Positions 17,093 through 28,501 are shown, counted from the first letter of the stretch. The stretch is DNA of 64,000 bases from UBA10329 sp964500205 (GCA_964500205.1 CAZCNS010000010.1:99557-163556); one strand, 5' to 3'. The notes: a model not told the origin generated them from the sequence alone. Translations and numbers: made by a program.

Positions 17093-20000
17093 GTGAAAAC
17101 CATATCAGTTCCACTTTTTTGTCTGATCGCAGCCCTGAGTCTTGGGGTCTCTGCCACGTGGGGCCAATCTGTTCTTATTCCTGGGGACAACAGTTTCGTC
17201 AACTGCGGTGACCTTGATGTGGCGGGCAATCAGATCACCGTTGAAGCCATTGTTACTGTGAATGCTTTGGGAAACAACATCGTTTCAAAGCACACAGGCC
17301 CTCCGAACGCCAACTATCTGCTCAGGACTACTGGTGCGGAGATGACGACCACCAACGGTTTCATCAGCGTACCCTCCAACCACACCCCGAACATCGGTGA
17401 ATGCTACCATCTGGCTTACACCTATGACGGGGCCAATGTCCGGTATTTCGTCAATGGTTGCATGTCCAACATCGTACCCCACACGGGGAACTTGCTTGTG
17501 AATGACCTTGCCATGGCCATCGGCAACCAGTCGGGCTGTCAGTGCGAGCCTTGGAATGGCTTCATTGATGAGGTGCGCGTCTGGAACGTAGCGAGGACCG
17601 AGCAGCAGATACGCGACAACATGTTCGACCTGCCCAATCCTGCTGCGCAGGCGGGATTGCTGGCCTACTATAAGTTTGACGGCAACTACATCAATGTTCA
17701 GGGCAATCCCGCTTGGAATGGTGTACCCGTGGGGAACGCCTCTCTTCAAGCGAATCCGGCTTGCCAGAATGCCGACCTCACATTCGCTTCCTCGGCAGTT
17801 GTGACTGACGTATCCTGTCCGGGAGGCAGCAATGGTTCTGTTCAGATGACAAGCACTGGTGGCTTTCCGAGCTACTGGTATTCGGTGGATGGAGCTCCAT
17901 TCACGCAGGTTAATCCAGTTACAGGACTTCCAGCGGGTGCAGCCAATATCGTTGCAAGGTCGGGCATAGGCGAATGTCTTCAAATAGTGCCCGTGACCGT
18001 GAGTCAACCGGACGGCTTCAACACGTTGCTGACCGGGATACCTCCCTCCTGCAGCGGGGGCACCAACGGAAGTGCTGCGCTTATGGTTGCTGGTGGCACT
18101 ACCCCATACACATATCTATGGTCGAACGGCAGCACCGCTCAGAACCCCACAAACCTGCCGGATGGAGCGAGCAATGTGACCATTACCGATGCGAATGGAT
18201 GCACAACCACTGATGCTTTGACATTGACCGCTCCCGACCCCGTGACCACATCGGCATTCGCAACGTTCGTTAGCAATTCTGGTGCCTGTGATGCCACGGG
18301 CACTGCCAACCCGCAAGGTGGTGTAGCACCCTACATGTACTCTTGGAGCAACGGTGGCGCAGGACAGGTGAACCCCGCTCTTTGCGAGGGGCCCAATACC
18401 GTGACAGTGACCGATGCAAACGGATGCTCCGCCACACAGACCCTGAACGTGAGCATACCTGCCTGCCTCACTGATGTTGATTTCAATGAATGGCAGCAGG
18501 CGGGCGCACCTGGTAATGGCAACTGGAACATCCTCGGAGGTGGTGCGCAGGTGCGTCAGACCGTGAACGGAGACCCCACCTTTTTCATCACTCCTGTCGA
18601 ATACATCAACGTGCGCATGAAGGGCAAGATGCGCACCACGGACGGTGATGACGACCACATCGGGGTGGTATTCGGGTTGAAGCAACCCGTTGGTAACACC
18701 ACCAACTATGACATGTGGCTCTTCGACTGGAAACAGAGAGACCAAAACAATAATGGGTTCATGGGTTTTGAGGGGTTCTGTCTAAGCCGTGTTTTGGGCA
18801 ACATTCCCAATAATGGACCCGCATTGTTTCCTACTTTCTGGGGGAGAACGCAAACTCCCGAATTCACGCCCATTATGACGGACTACGGCCCCGGAAAGGG
18901 CTATGTCCGCAATCAAACCCATGATATCGAGGTGCTTTACACTACGACCCGGGTTGTGGTCATGGTTGACAACGATACCATCTTCGAGCATTTCGACTGC
19001 TTCGAACCAGGCAGGTTCGGATTCTACAACTATTCACAACCGCAAGTGACCTATTCTGATTTCACGTATGAACTGTTCATCAGTTTTGAGGCAGAGAGCC
19101 CAAGAGTGTGTTTAGGCGATGATGCAAACTTCATCTTTTACGAACCCTGCGGCACAAGTAACAACCTCGACCAATTCGATGAGATGCAGTGGGATTTCGG
19201 TGATGGAACCACGTTAATCAATGACAACATCACGGTGGACAATGTGAATCCATCGCACCAGTATCAGGCACCTGGGAACTACACTGTTCGGCTCATAGCA
19301 TTGGACAACTTAGGATGTCGCGACACGGTGTTCCGCGATGTTCAAGTGCTTCCACTTCCTCAGCCCAATTATACGGCCATCAACACCTGCCACACAGAGC
19401 AGACGGAACTGACAGATGCCACGGTCACTGGAGGGTCGCCCATAACCCAATGGCAATGGGCCTTTGGTGATGGAGGTTCGGCCAACACGCAGAATGCTGC
19501 ACACACCTTCGCGCTGCCCGGTATTTATGATGTTACACTCTCGGTTACCGATCAAGATGGCTGTAATGGAAATGCCACCATTCCGCTGGAGATCTTCGCA
19601 CTTCCAGACGTGGGGATAGGCGCGGTGAGTGTCTGTGATGGTGAAATGATGGAGCTGATCGATGCGTCCATAGACCTTTCAGGAATTGTAAGCACCAATT
19701 GGGACCTTGGTGATGGCAACACGGCCAATACTGCGCTGGTCAACCACACCTATGCGGGTACGGGTTCCTATGACGTTACGCTCTCAGTGGTATCGGGTGC
19801 CGGGTGCAACGGTCAGACCACGCAGCAAGTGATGGTCTTCCCCAATCCTGTGGCAGATTTCACCTTCGTAGAGGTATGTGCCGGAACACCAACATCACTT
19901 ACAGATGCGTCTACGGTAGCAGCACCTTCATCGCTGTCCGAATGGCGTTGGGATATTGGGGGCAACGGCACTATTGACTATCAGACACAGAACCCGCAGC

Positions 20001-22606
20001 ATACTTTTGGTCTGGGAGGAAACTATAATGTTACTCTTACTGCTGTTTCTGACTTCGGCTGCGAAACATCGGCAACACTTCCGGTCACCACCTCATTCAT
20101 CCCTGTGGCTACCATTAATGCTACAAGTGTCTGTGTGGGAGAAAACACTGCTTTCTCTGACCTCAGCACCGTGGCTGTGGGCAGTATCACCGGGTGGGAT
20201 TGGGACTTCGGAGATGGCAACGGCTCGGCACAGCAATCTCCTGAGCACACCTATGCTGCCCCGGGCGCATACACGGTCACACTCACAGTGACTACCGACA
20301 ATAATTGTACGAATGCCACCACTTTTAACGCCAACGTGCGCCAACTTCCTGTTCCCGATTTCGCGGACATAGAACAGTGCTTCGTGTCAGCTCTTCCATT
20401 CGCTGACCAGTCAACTATCGGAGATGGAGTGCTTGCTGGCTGGGAATGGGATTTCGGAGATGGCGGCTCCTCCACGCAGCAGAATCCGACTCACACGTAT
20501 GCGGATTTCGGTGATTATGAAGTGCGGCTCACAGTGACCAGCGCAGTGGGCTGCGTGGACAGCATCACCAAGACCATAACGCTCTACGACAACCCTACGG
20601 CTGGTTTTGAAGCCGAGATCGGGTGTCAGGGCGAATTGGTGCAGCTGACCGACACCAGCACCACTGGTAGCGGCATCATCACGCAATGGGCATGGACATT
20701 TCCCGCAGGGGGAAATTCAGACATCCAGAATCCGCAGCATGCCTTTGGCACGGCCGGGAATGTGAACGTGACCCTCGCAGTGACCTCCGATCTCGGCTGT
20801 ACGGGCAGCACCACCGCGCCCGTGACCATTCATCCCAAGCCGCAGGCGGCATTTTCCGCCCCGGATGTCTGCCTGAACGACACTACTGTGATCACCAACC
20901 TGAGTACAGTGGCTTCGGGCAGCATCATACTATACGAGTTCGACCTTGGTGACGGCACCACGACCGACACCCTCACCAACATTCTCTACATCTACGGCAA
21001 TGCGGGCGTTTATGACATCACATTGATGACCGAGTCCGATGAGGGATGCCGCGACACTGTGACCGTAGCCACCGAGGTGCATCATCTGCCGGTGGCACAG
21101 TTTGCCGCAGAGGATGTCTGTCTCATCGAAGATGCCACATTTACCGACCAGAGCACCACCCAGTCGGGGACGCTGAATAGCTGGTCATGGAACCTTGGGG
21201 ACGGGACGCAAGTAAATGGCCAAGGACCTCATACCCATCAATATGTTGATCCCGATGATTACGCTGTCACGCTTATCGTGCTGACCGATGTGGGCTGCAC
21301 CGACACCATCAGCGACACCATAACCGTGAATCCAATGCCAGTGGCGGATTTCGCGGCCGACTCGGTGTGTTTCGGTATCCCAACCCCGTTCACCGACCTT
21401 TCAGAGTTGAGCAGCGGAAACATTGTGTCCCATACCTGGCTTTTCGGTGGTGGGCAGGGAAGCGAGCTGGCTGAGCCTTCTTTTGTCTTCCCTAACACCG
21501 GCTACACGGATGTGATGCTTACAGTCGTCAGCGACCAAGGCTGCTCGGATGATACCGTGAAGGCTATCCGTGTCTATGTGCTGCCTGAGCCTCAATTCGC
21601 AGCGTTCGACACCTGTGCCGGAAAGGAGATCACATTCACCAATCTTTCGGACATCCCCGAAGGAGCCATCTCCACTTATGCTTGGGAAATGGGCGATGGC
21701 AGCTCCTATACCGCAGCAAATCCAAATCACACTTTTGATGACCACGCATTTTACACGGTTAGATTGGTGGCCACGTCCAACTTTGGTTGTGTGGACAGCA
21801 CCTCGCAGATCATTGAGGTCTATCCCTTACCTGAGCCCGGTTTCACTACAATGACCACTGAAGGTTGCGTGCCACTGCCAGTGGAGTTCTACAACACCTC
21901 GGCCATAGCATCGGGCTATACTATCGCTGGTCATGAGTGGGACTTCGGAAACGGGTCTAGTGCCCTCACTTCCAATCCATCTCTCATATACACCGATGAA
22001 GGTGAGTACGATGTGCTTCTCGTGGTCACCAGTGCGAAAGGCTGTGTGGACTCGCTCCGCATCTCCCCAGCGGTGACAGCATGGCCTAAACCCACAGCCG
22101 GTTTCATGACCGACACACTGCGCTATCACATGCGGTTCCCCAGACCTCGCATCACCGATGAGAGCCAAGGGGCGACCGAGTGGTGGTATTCGATGGGTGA
22201 CGGAACTGTTTACGAGGAGCAGGAGCCTGAACACACTTACGAGGAGCATGGCAACTATCTCATCACTCAGATTGTAGGAAACGAATTCGGATGTGCAGAC
22301 ACGGCTGGGCTGCGCATCATCGTTGATCCGAACATCAGTGTCTATATCCCCAACACATTCACCCCTGATGACGATGGCCTCAACGATATCTTCTTCATTG
22401 ATGGAGAGGGAATTGAGAATCTTGAACTCTGGATCTACAACCGCTGGGGGCAGCTGTTGTTCCAAACCCTCGACAAAGATGAGCCTTGGGACGGCCGCGT
22501 GAATGGCAACGTGGTGCCCAACGGGGTTTACCTCTATAAGGCGGTCGTGCAGGACATCACCAACCGCACCAAGGTCTATTCAGGTGAGGTGCGTGTGCTC
22601 CGATGA
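17093..22606 (+). CDS. Giant PKD/SprB-repeat adhesin with T9SS type B sorting domain
   Basis: Secreted surface protein, about 1,837 residues from GTG 17093. The frame is open back to 16916 but that extension has no signal character; from the GTG the protein starts with a clear signal peptide (ISVPLFCLIAALSLGVSATWG). Order: a LamG/concanavalin-like domain (about 30-205), two or three SprB-like repeats (about 232-460; SCPGGSNGSVQ, SCSGGTNGSAAL), a thrombospondin-C-like jelly roll (about 462-663; GDDDHIGVVFGLKQP), about 13 PKD domains with WDFGDG-type motifs to about 1745, and a gliding-type CTD (YIPNTFTPDDDGLND ... ELWIYNRWGQLLF). Such type B CTDs direct export by PorU/SprA-type T9SS. Likely roles are adhesion or gliding; no catalytic domain is seen. 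Confidence 0.9.
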   Translation: MKTISVPLFCLIAALSLGVSATWGQSVLIPGDNSFVNCGDLDVAGNQITVEAIVTVNALGNNIVSKHTGPPNANYLLRTTGAEMTTTNGFISVPSNHTPNIGECYHLAYTYDGANVRYFVNGCMSNIVPHTGNLLVNDLAMAIGNQSGCQCEPWNGFIDEVRVWNVARTEQQIRDNMFDLPNPAAQAGLLAYYKFDGNYINVQGNPAWNGVPVGNASLQANPACQNADLTFASSAVVTDVSCPGGSNGSVQMTSTGGFPSYWYSVDGAPFTQVNPVTGLPAGAANIVARSGIGECLQIVPVTVSQPDGFNTLLTGIPPSCSGGTNGSAALMVAGGTTPYTYLWSNGSTAQNPTNLPDGASNVTITDANGCTTTDALTLTAPDPVTTSAFATFVSNSGACDATGTANPQGGVAPYMYSWSNGGAGQVNPALCEGPNTVTVTDANGCSATQTLNVSIPACLTDVDFNEWQQAGAPGNGNWNILGGGAQVRQTVNGDPTFFITPVEYINVRMKGKMRTTDGDDDHIGVVFGLKQPVGNTTNYDMWLFDWKQRDQNNNGFMGFEGFCLSRVLGNIPNNGPALFPTFWGRTQTPEFTPIMTDYGPGKGYVRNQTHDIEVLYTTTRVVVMVDNDTIFEHFDCFEPGRFGFYNYSQPQVTYSDFTYELFISFEAESPRVCLGDDANFIFYEPCGTSNNLDQFDEMQWDFGDGTTLINDNITVDNVNPSHQYQAPGNYTVRLIALDNLGCRDTVFRDVQVLPLPQPNYTAINTCHTEQTELTDATVTGGSPITQWQWAFGDGGSANTQNAAHTFALPGIYDVTLSVTDQDGCNGNATIPLEIFALPDVGIGAVSVCDGEMMELIDASIDLSGIVSTNWDLGDGNTANTALVNHTYAGTGSYDVTLSVVSGAGCNGQTTQQVMVFPNPVADFTFVEVCAGTPTSLTDASTVAAPSSLSEWRWDIGGNGTIDYQTQNPQHTFGLGGNYNVTLTAVSDFGCETSATLPVTTSFIPVATINATSVCVGENTAFSDLSTVAVGSITGWDWDFGDGNGSAQQSPEHTYAAPGAYTVTLTVTTDNNCTNATTFNANVRQLPVPDFADIEQCFVSALPFADQSTIGDGVLAGWEWDFGDGGSSTQQNPTHTYADFGDYEVRLTVTSAVGCVDSITKTITLYDNPTAGFEAEIGCQGELVQLTDTSTTGSGIITQWAWTFPAGGNSDIQNPQHAFGTAGNVNVTLAVTSDLGCTGSTTAPVTIHPKPQAAFSAPDVCLNDTTVITNLSTVASGSIILYEFDLGDGTTTDTLTNILYIYGNAGVYDITLMTESDEGCRDTVTVATEVHHLPVAQFAAEDVCLIEDATFTDQSTTQSGTLNSWSWNLGDGTQVNGQGPHTHQYVDPDDYAVTLIVLTDVGCTDTISDTITVNPMPVADFAADSVCFGIPTPFTDLSELSSGNIVSHTWLFGGGQGSELAEPSFVFPNTGYTDVMLTVVSDQGCSDDTVKAIRVYVLPEPQFAAFDTCAGKEITFTNLSDIPEGAISTYAWEMGDGSSYTAANPNHTFDDHAFYTVRLVATSNFGCVDSTSQIIEVYPLPEPGFTTMTTEGCVPLPVEFYNTSAIASGYTIAGHEWDFGNGSSALTSNPSLIYTDEGEYDVLLVVTSAKGCVDSLRISPAVTAWPKPTAGFMTDTLRYHMRFPRPRITDESQGATEWWYSMGDGTVYEEQEPEHTYEEHGNYLITQIVGNEFGCADTAGLRIIVDPNISVYIPNTFTPDDDGLNDIFFIDGEGIENLELWIYNRWGQLLFQTLDKDEPWDGRVNGNVVPNGVYLYKAVVQDITNRTKVYSGEVRVLR

Positions 22607-22643
22607 TTCCTCATGGGTGCAAGCCTGACTACCTTCGCGCCCC

Positions 22644-23426
22644 ATGCTAATCTGGCGGTCAGTACAATATATGCGCTATCTGCGCAATGCCAAGAACAGG
22701 CACGGCACCCACTCGCCTTTCGTCTATGCCCTGCTTGACAATGTGGTGTATGACCGCAGACCCAGGCCGGAATACGAAACGGTGGAACGACAGAAAGCCC
22801 AGCTCCTGCAAGACCGCAGCACCATCACGATCACAGACCTCGGTGCGGGGTCTGCTATCAGACCCATGCGGGAACGCACCATTGCCGACATAGCGCGTAA
22901 TTCTGCCAAGCCACCACGCTATGGCAGGCTGCTGCACAGGCTTATAGCCCATTTTCAACCGCAAACTATGCTGGAGCTGGGCACATCGCTTGGCATCAGT
23001 GCCATGTATCAGGCACTGGGCAACCCCACCGGCCACCTGACCACCTTCGAAGGATGCCCTCAGACTGCTGCTGTGGCAAAGCACAATCTGGCATCGGCCG
23101 GGGTAAACAATGCGACCATCATAGAAGGCAATTTTGATGACACCCTGCTGCCGTGGCTGAACAGCATTGACCGCCTCGACTACGCCTTCATTGACGGCAA
23201 CCACCGTAAAGATCCGACCTTACGCTACTTCGAGGCGTGCCTCAGCAGATCGCACGAGAACACCCTCATGGTTTTTGACGATATCAACTGGTCGAAGGAA
23301 ATGGCGGAGGCATGGCAGAACATTCAGGCACATCCGCAGGTTACTGTCACCTTGGACTTCTTTCAACTCGGTATCGTCTTCTTCAGAAAAGGTCAGGCCA
23401 AACAGCATTTTGCCATCAGGTACTGA
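22644..23426 (+). CDS. Class I SAM-dependent methyltransferase
   Basis: 260-residue cytoplasmic protein with the O-methyltransferase-like (Methyltransf_24) fold: SAM motif I LELGTSLGISAMYQAL (about residues 115-130), acidic TTFEGCPQTAAVAKHNL, and DYAFIDGNHRKDPTLRYFE with the DG and H typical of this group. An N-terminal RNAKNRHGTHSPFVYALLD is common in Bacteroidota members. The substrate is unknown. It lies 38 bp after the adhesin and 37 bp before the ABC ATPase gene. Confidence 0.85.
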   Translation: MLIWRSVQYMRYLRNAKNRHGTHSPFVYALLDNVVYDRRPRPEYETVERQKAQLLQDRSTITITDLGAGSAIRPMRERTIADIARNSAKPPRYGRLLHRLIAHFQPQTMLELGTSLGISAMYQALGNPTGHLTTFEGCPQTAAVAKHNLASAGVNNATIIEGNFDDTLLPWLNSIDRLDYAFIDGNHRKDPTLRYFEACLSRSHENTLMVFDDINWSKEMAEAWQNIQAHPQVTVTLDFFQLGIVFFRKGQAKQHFAIRY

Positions 23427-23462
23427 TGCTGCAGACGTACATCAACAGAACCTCATCATCAC

Positions 23463-24176
23463 ATGCCAGAAGTCATACGCACAGAGCACCTCGCCAAAGT
23501 CTATCGCATGGGCACGGAGGAGGTGCATGCCCTCCGTGACATTAGTATCACCATCCGTAAGGGTGAGTATGTGGCCCTCATGGGCCCGTCTGGATCGGGC
23601 AAATCCACACTCATGAACATGCTGGGATGTCTGGATACCCCCTCATCCGGACATTACTACCTCAGCGGGCAGGACGTGAGCCGCATGAATGACAATCAAC
23701 TGGCAGAGGTTCGCAACAAGGAGATCGGCTTCGTGTTCCAGACGTTCAACCTCCTACCTCGCGCCACGTCTCTCGATAACGTTTGTCTTCCTATGATCTA
23801 TGCAGGTAAACCAAGATCTGAAAGACTGAAACGCGGGCAGCAGGTGCTCGAGCAGGTCGGACTGGGAGACCGCATGGACCACAGACCCAATGAGCTTTCC
23901 GGTGGACAGCGGCAGCGGGTGGCAGTGGCCCGTGCGCTGGTGAACCACCCTGCAATGCTGCTGGCCGATGAGCCGACCGGCAACCTCGACTCCAAGACCT
24001 CCATCGACATCATGGGCCTCTTTGAGGAAATTCACCAAAACGGCAACACCATCGTGGTGGTTACCCACGAGGAAGACATCGCGCAGCACGCCCACCGCAT
24101 CATCCGCCTAAAGGATGGACTTGTGGAGAGCGACACGATGAACCAGAACGTAACCACAGTACTCCAACGCACATGA
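23463..24176 (+). CDS. ABC transporter ATP-binding protein, LolD/MacB type
   Basis: 237 residues with Walker A GPSGSGKSTLMNMLG (residues 40-54), Q-loop FVFQTFNLLPRATSLDNV, signature LSGGQRQRVAVARAL, Walker B MLLADEPTGNLDSKT and switch His VVVTHEEDIA. This is the lipoprotein-release/MacB/FtsE subgroup (MEXTR and NLD motifs). No permease gene is adjacent, so the transported substrate and partner are unknown. It overlaps the next gene by 4 bp (ATGA), so they are translationally coupled. Confidence 0.92.
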   Translation: MPEVIRTEHLAKVYRMGTEEVHALRDISITIRKGEYVALMGPSGSGKSTLMNMLGCLDTPSSGHYYLSGQDVSRMNDNQLAEVRNKEIGFVFQTFNLLPRATSLDNVCLPMIYAGKPRSERLKRGQQVLEQVGLGDRMDHRPNELSGGQRQRVAVARALVNHPAMLLADEPTGNLDSKTSIDIMGLFEEIHQNGNTIVVVTHEEDIAQHAHRIIRLKDGLVESDTMNQNVTTVLQRT

Positions 24177-24724
24177 AGATCTATACACGCACAGGCGACA
24201 AGGGAATGACCGGCCTCTTCGGAGGTGCCCGGGTTCCAAAGCACCACATTCGTATTGAGAGCTACGGAACGGTGGACGAATTGAACTCATATATCGGCCT
24301 GATCCGTCACCGCGATATTGGAGAGCACCACAGCGAGGTGCTGGGCGAGGTGCAAGACAGACTTTTCACCATAGGCTCCATTCTGGCATCGGATCCTTCC
24401 AAGTCCAACTTGAACGTGCCGGACCTCCACCAGGCGGACATCGAACTTTTGGAGCATGAGATGGACAAGATGAATGACGGGCTGCCCGAAATGCGGTTCT
24501 TCGTGCTGCCCGGAGGCAACGACACCGTGGCATTCTGCCATGTTGCCCGCTGCGTTTGTCGCAGGGCCGAGCGTCTTGCGGTTCAACTCAACGAGACGGA
24601 GCCTGTTGAGGCGCTGGTGCTCATCTACCTCAACCGCCTTTCCGACTACCTTTTCGTACTCAGCAGAGCTGTGTCTGCCACTACGAATGCTGTGGAAGTA
24701 CCCTGGAAACCCCGTAAAAACTGA
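24173..24724 (+). CDS. Cob(I)alamin adenosyltransferase, PduO type
   Basis: Transfers the adenosyl group of ATP to cob(I)alamin to form coenzyme B12. The 183 residues begin with the N-terminal ATP-binding MKIYTRTGDKGMTGLFGG, then IESYGTVDELNSYIGLIR, VARCVCRRAERLAVQL and YLNRLSDYLFVLSRAV, all PduO/EutT-family signatures. Coupled by a 4-bp overlap to the ABC ATPase. A B12-dependent enzyme such as methylmalonyl-CoA mutase or ribonucleotide reductase is implied elsewhere in the genome. Confidence 0.95.
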   Translation: MKIYTRTGDKGMTGLFGGARVPKHHIRIESYGTVDELNSYIGLIRHRDIGEHHSEVLGEVQDRLFTIGSILASDPSKSNLNVPDLHQADIELLEHEMDKMNDGLPEMRFFVLPGGNDTVAFCHVARCVCRRAERLAVQLNETEPVEALVLIYLNRLSDYLFVLSRAVSATTNAVEVPWKPRKN

Positions 24725-24764
24725 GTTTTTGAAAGGTGCTCCGTTTTTTTTCACGGTGCTGTGT

Positions 24765-24783
24765 TTCCGATCACGGAATTTTT
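24765..24783 (+). terminator. Short hairpin terminator after the adenosyltransferase
   Basis: TTCCG-ATCA-CGGAA followed by TTTTT. The stem is only five pairs. It ends at the start of the -7 box of the next gene. Confidence 0.4.
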
Positions 24784-24790
24784 AGATTTG
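24783..24790 (+). promoter_or_regulatory. -7 box for the DUF2795 gene
   Basis: TAGATTTG followed by C matches the TAnnTTTG consensus, 46 bases before the ATG at 24837. No clear TTG -33 element is seen at the expected distance. Confidence 0.5.
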
Positions 24791-24836
24791 CGCGCATTAC
24801 ACAAGGGCCTTATTCTCCCTTGAAAACCTACTCAGC

Positions 24837-25058
24837 ATGTACTGGACTCTCGAACTTGCCTCCAAACTGGAAGACGCCCCTTGGCCTGCTTCCAAAGATG
24901 AACTGATTGATTTCGCCATGCGTTCAGGTGCACCTATGGAGGTGATAGAGAACCTCCAAGAGATCGAGGATGACAGTGAGATCTTCGAGAGCATCGAAGA
25001 CATCTGGCCTGACTATCCTTCCAAGGAAGACTTCTTCTTCAACGAAGACGAGTACTGA
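24837..25058 (+). CDS. Small acidic DUF2795 protein
   Basis: 73 residues, strongly acidic at the C-terminus (ends SKEDFFFNEDEY). It matches the DUF2795 group that I know from Bacteroidota: MYWTLELASKLEDAPWPASK then DELIDFAMRSGAPMEVIENLQ. It has its own promoter and terminator, so it is probably an independent, well-expressed gene. The function is unknown; the length and compact helical pattern suggest a small protein-binding factor. Confidence 0.85.
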   Translation: MYWTLELASKLEDAPWPASKDELIDFAMRSGAPMEVIENLQEIEDDSEIFESIEDIWPDYPSKEDFFFNEDEY

Positions 25059-25087
25059 GGATATTCCATGATTCACCAAAAACCGTC

Positions 25088-25121
25088 AAAAGCCCTGTCC
25101 GCAATCCGGATGGGGCTTTTT
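25088..25121 (+). terminator. Rho-independent terminator of the DUF2795 gene
   Basis: AAAAGCCC ... GGGGCTTTTT hairpin with an inner TCCG/CGGA stem and a terminal T run, 30 bp after the stop codon. Confidence 0.75.
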
Positions 25122-25191
25122 CGTGGGGCTTCACCCACCTTGTTTCTCGTGCAGATTGAAAACAAGCGGCAAGAGACCATGTACATCTCAT

Positions 25192-25227
25192 AAAAAAAAG
25201 CCGCCTGCTCGGAAGCAGACGGCTTTT
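25192..25227 (-). terminator. Rho-independent terminator of the thrS-rplT operon
   Basis: AAAAGCCGCCTGCT and AGCAGACGGCTTTT form a long stem with a 4-base loop; on the minus strand it ends in a U run (from the A8 at 25192-25199). It also could stop plus-strand readthrough. Confidence 0.8.
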
Positions 25228-25253
25228 GGCCACATTGACGGGGGCCGCTTTTC

Positions 25254-25601
25254 TTACTTGTTCACTTGGTCAACGACCGCCTTGAAAGCCTCTGGGCTGT
25301 TCATGGCGAGCTCGGCAAGCACCTTGCGATTCAGCTCGATACCGCTCTTGTTCACCTTGCCCATGAAGGCAGAGTATGACAGTCCGTACTGGCGCGCACC
25401 GGCATTGATACGCTGAATCCACAGTGCGCGGAAAGCACGCTTGCGGGCCTTCCGGTCACGGTACTGGTAAACCAGACCTTTCTCTACCGCGTTCTTGGCT
25501 ACTGTCCATACATTCTTTCTGCGACCAAAGTAGCCTTTGGCCTGCTTCATGATCTTTTTCCTGCGCGCACGTGACGCGACTGAGTTCACTGATCTTGGCA
25601 T
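25254..25601 (-). CDS. rplT: 50S ribosomal protein L20 (bL20)
   Basis: Early 50S assembly protein; in Escherichia coli and Bacillus it represses its own operon by binding the leader. The 115 residues show the long basic N-terminal helix (ARRKKIMKQAKGYFGRRKNV) and the globular LWIQRINAGARQYGLSYSAF. Last gene of thrS-infC-rpmI-rplT, 27 bp from the terminator stem. Confidence 0.98.
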   Translation of the reverse strand: MPRSVNSVASRARRKKIMKQAKGYFGRRKNVWTVAKNAVEKGLVYQYRDRKARKRAFRALWIQRINAGARQYGLSYSAFMGKVNKSGIELNRKVLAELAMNSPEAFKAVVDQVNK

Positions 25602-25674
25602 TGTTGTTTGTTTTTTGGCGTCAGGCGTTCCACGTTCGCAGAATCTTCAAGCCCTTGGCCGGGTTAGTGATTAG

Positions 25675-25869
25675 TCAGATCTTGAGGAGGTACTTGACGT
25701 TCGGGGTGTCAGCAGCACTTACCAAGGTCGAGTACGTAAGATTGCGCTTACGCTTGGTTGACTTCTTGGTCAGGATGTGACTCTTGAACGCATGCTTCCG
25801 CTTGATCTTCCCTGTGCCGGTGAGGCGGAATCGCTTCTTGGCACTGGAGTTGGTCTTAACCTTTGGCAT
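25675..25869 (-). CDS. rpmI: 50S ribosomal protein L35 (bL35)
   Basis: 64-residue basic protein, MPKVKTNSSAKKRFRLTGTG then KHAFKSHILTKKSTKRKRNL, typical of the family. The 113-bp spacer before it (25870-25982) begins with an AATCA-repeat leader like that of rplC and is a likely site for control by L20. Confidence 0.97.
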   Translation of the reverse strand: MPKVKTNSSAKKRFRLTGTGKIKRKHAFKSHILTKKSTKRKRNLTYSTLVSAADTPNVKYLLKI

Positions 25870-25907
25870 GACTGGTTTGATTGATGATTATTGATTGATT
25901 ACTGATT
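25870..25907 (-). promoter_or_regulatory. AATCA-repeat leader upstream of rpmI
   Basis: On the minus strand, repeated AATCAATCA-type units end in CCAGTC directly before the rpmI ATG. Comparable to the rplC leader at 11674-11719. No Shine-Dalgarno site is present. Confidence 0.35.
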
Positions 25908-25982
25908 GTTCTCTGATTGCAGATTGCCGAATCGTTTTTGCGCTTAATTCTTCAATCGCTATTCATTCGATATCCTGAGATT

Positions 25983-26531
25983 TTATTTCTTGGTCGGTGC
26001 GATGATTATGAACATCTTCTTCCCTTCGAGTTTCGGCAGCATCTCCACCTTTCCAATGTCTTCCAGTTCATTGGCAAACTTCAGCAGAAGTATCTCGCCT
26101 TTGTCCTTGTACACAATAGACCGCCCCCTGAAGAACACGAATGCCCTGACCTTGGCTCCTTCCTGCAGAAACTCGCGGGCATGTTTCAGTTTGAAATTGA
26201 AATCGTGATCATCTGTGTTAGGGCCGAAACGAATCTCCTTCACGGTGACCTTGGTGGCCTTGGCCTTTATCTCTTTCTGTTTCTTCTTCTGTTCGTAGAG
26301 GAATTTCTTGTAGTCAAGTATGCGGCATACAGGCGGGTCGGCTGTAGGAGAGATCTCCACAAGGTCGAGTTCGGCCTCCTCAGCATGACGCAACGCTTCC
26401 CTGATGGGATAAACATCATTGAACCCCTCACCAACCAGGCGAACCCGTGGGGCAGTGATCTTATCGTTGATCTTGTGAGGGTCTTCCTGACGGATGACTC
26501 TGCGAGGTGACCGTGGTCTTCTTATTGCCAA
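25983..26531 (-). CDS. infC: Translation initiation factor IF-3
   Basis: Binds the 30S subunit and checks the start codon and initiator tRNA. The 182 residues have the N-domain INDKITAPRVRLVGEGFNDV, linker FLYEQKKKQKEIKAKATKV and C-domain KEIRFGPNTDDHDFNFKLKH. The start appears to be TTG at 26531: the codon two upstream is a TAG stop, and no ATG fits the conserved N-terminus AIRRPR. A rare start codon in infC is the known basis of IF-3 autoregulation in Escherichia coli (AUU). Confidence 0.96.
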   Translation of the reverse strand: MAIRRPRSPRRVIRQEDPHKINDKITAPRVRLVGEGFNDVYPIREALRHAEEAELDLVEISPTADPPVCRILDYKKFLYEQKKKQKEIKAKATKVTVKEIRFGPNTDDHDFNFKLKHAREFLQEGAKVRAFVFFRGRSIVYKDKGEILLLKFANELEDIGKVEMLPKLEGKKMFIIIAPTKK

Positions 26532-26557
26532 GTGCTACTGTTTGATTCCTGTTATTA

Positions 26558-28501
<1,944 letters not shown>

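Noticed and set aside
22607..22643. Terminator after the giant adhesin gene
   Set aside because: The CATGGG/CCCATG arms are only 6 bp with a large loop and no T run.
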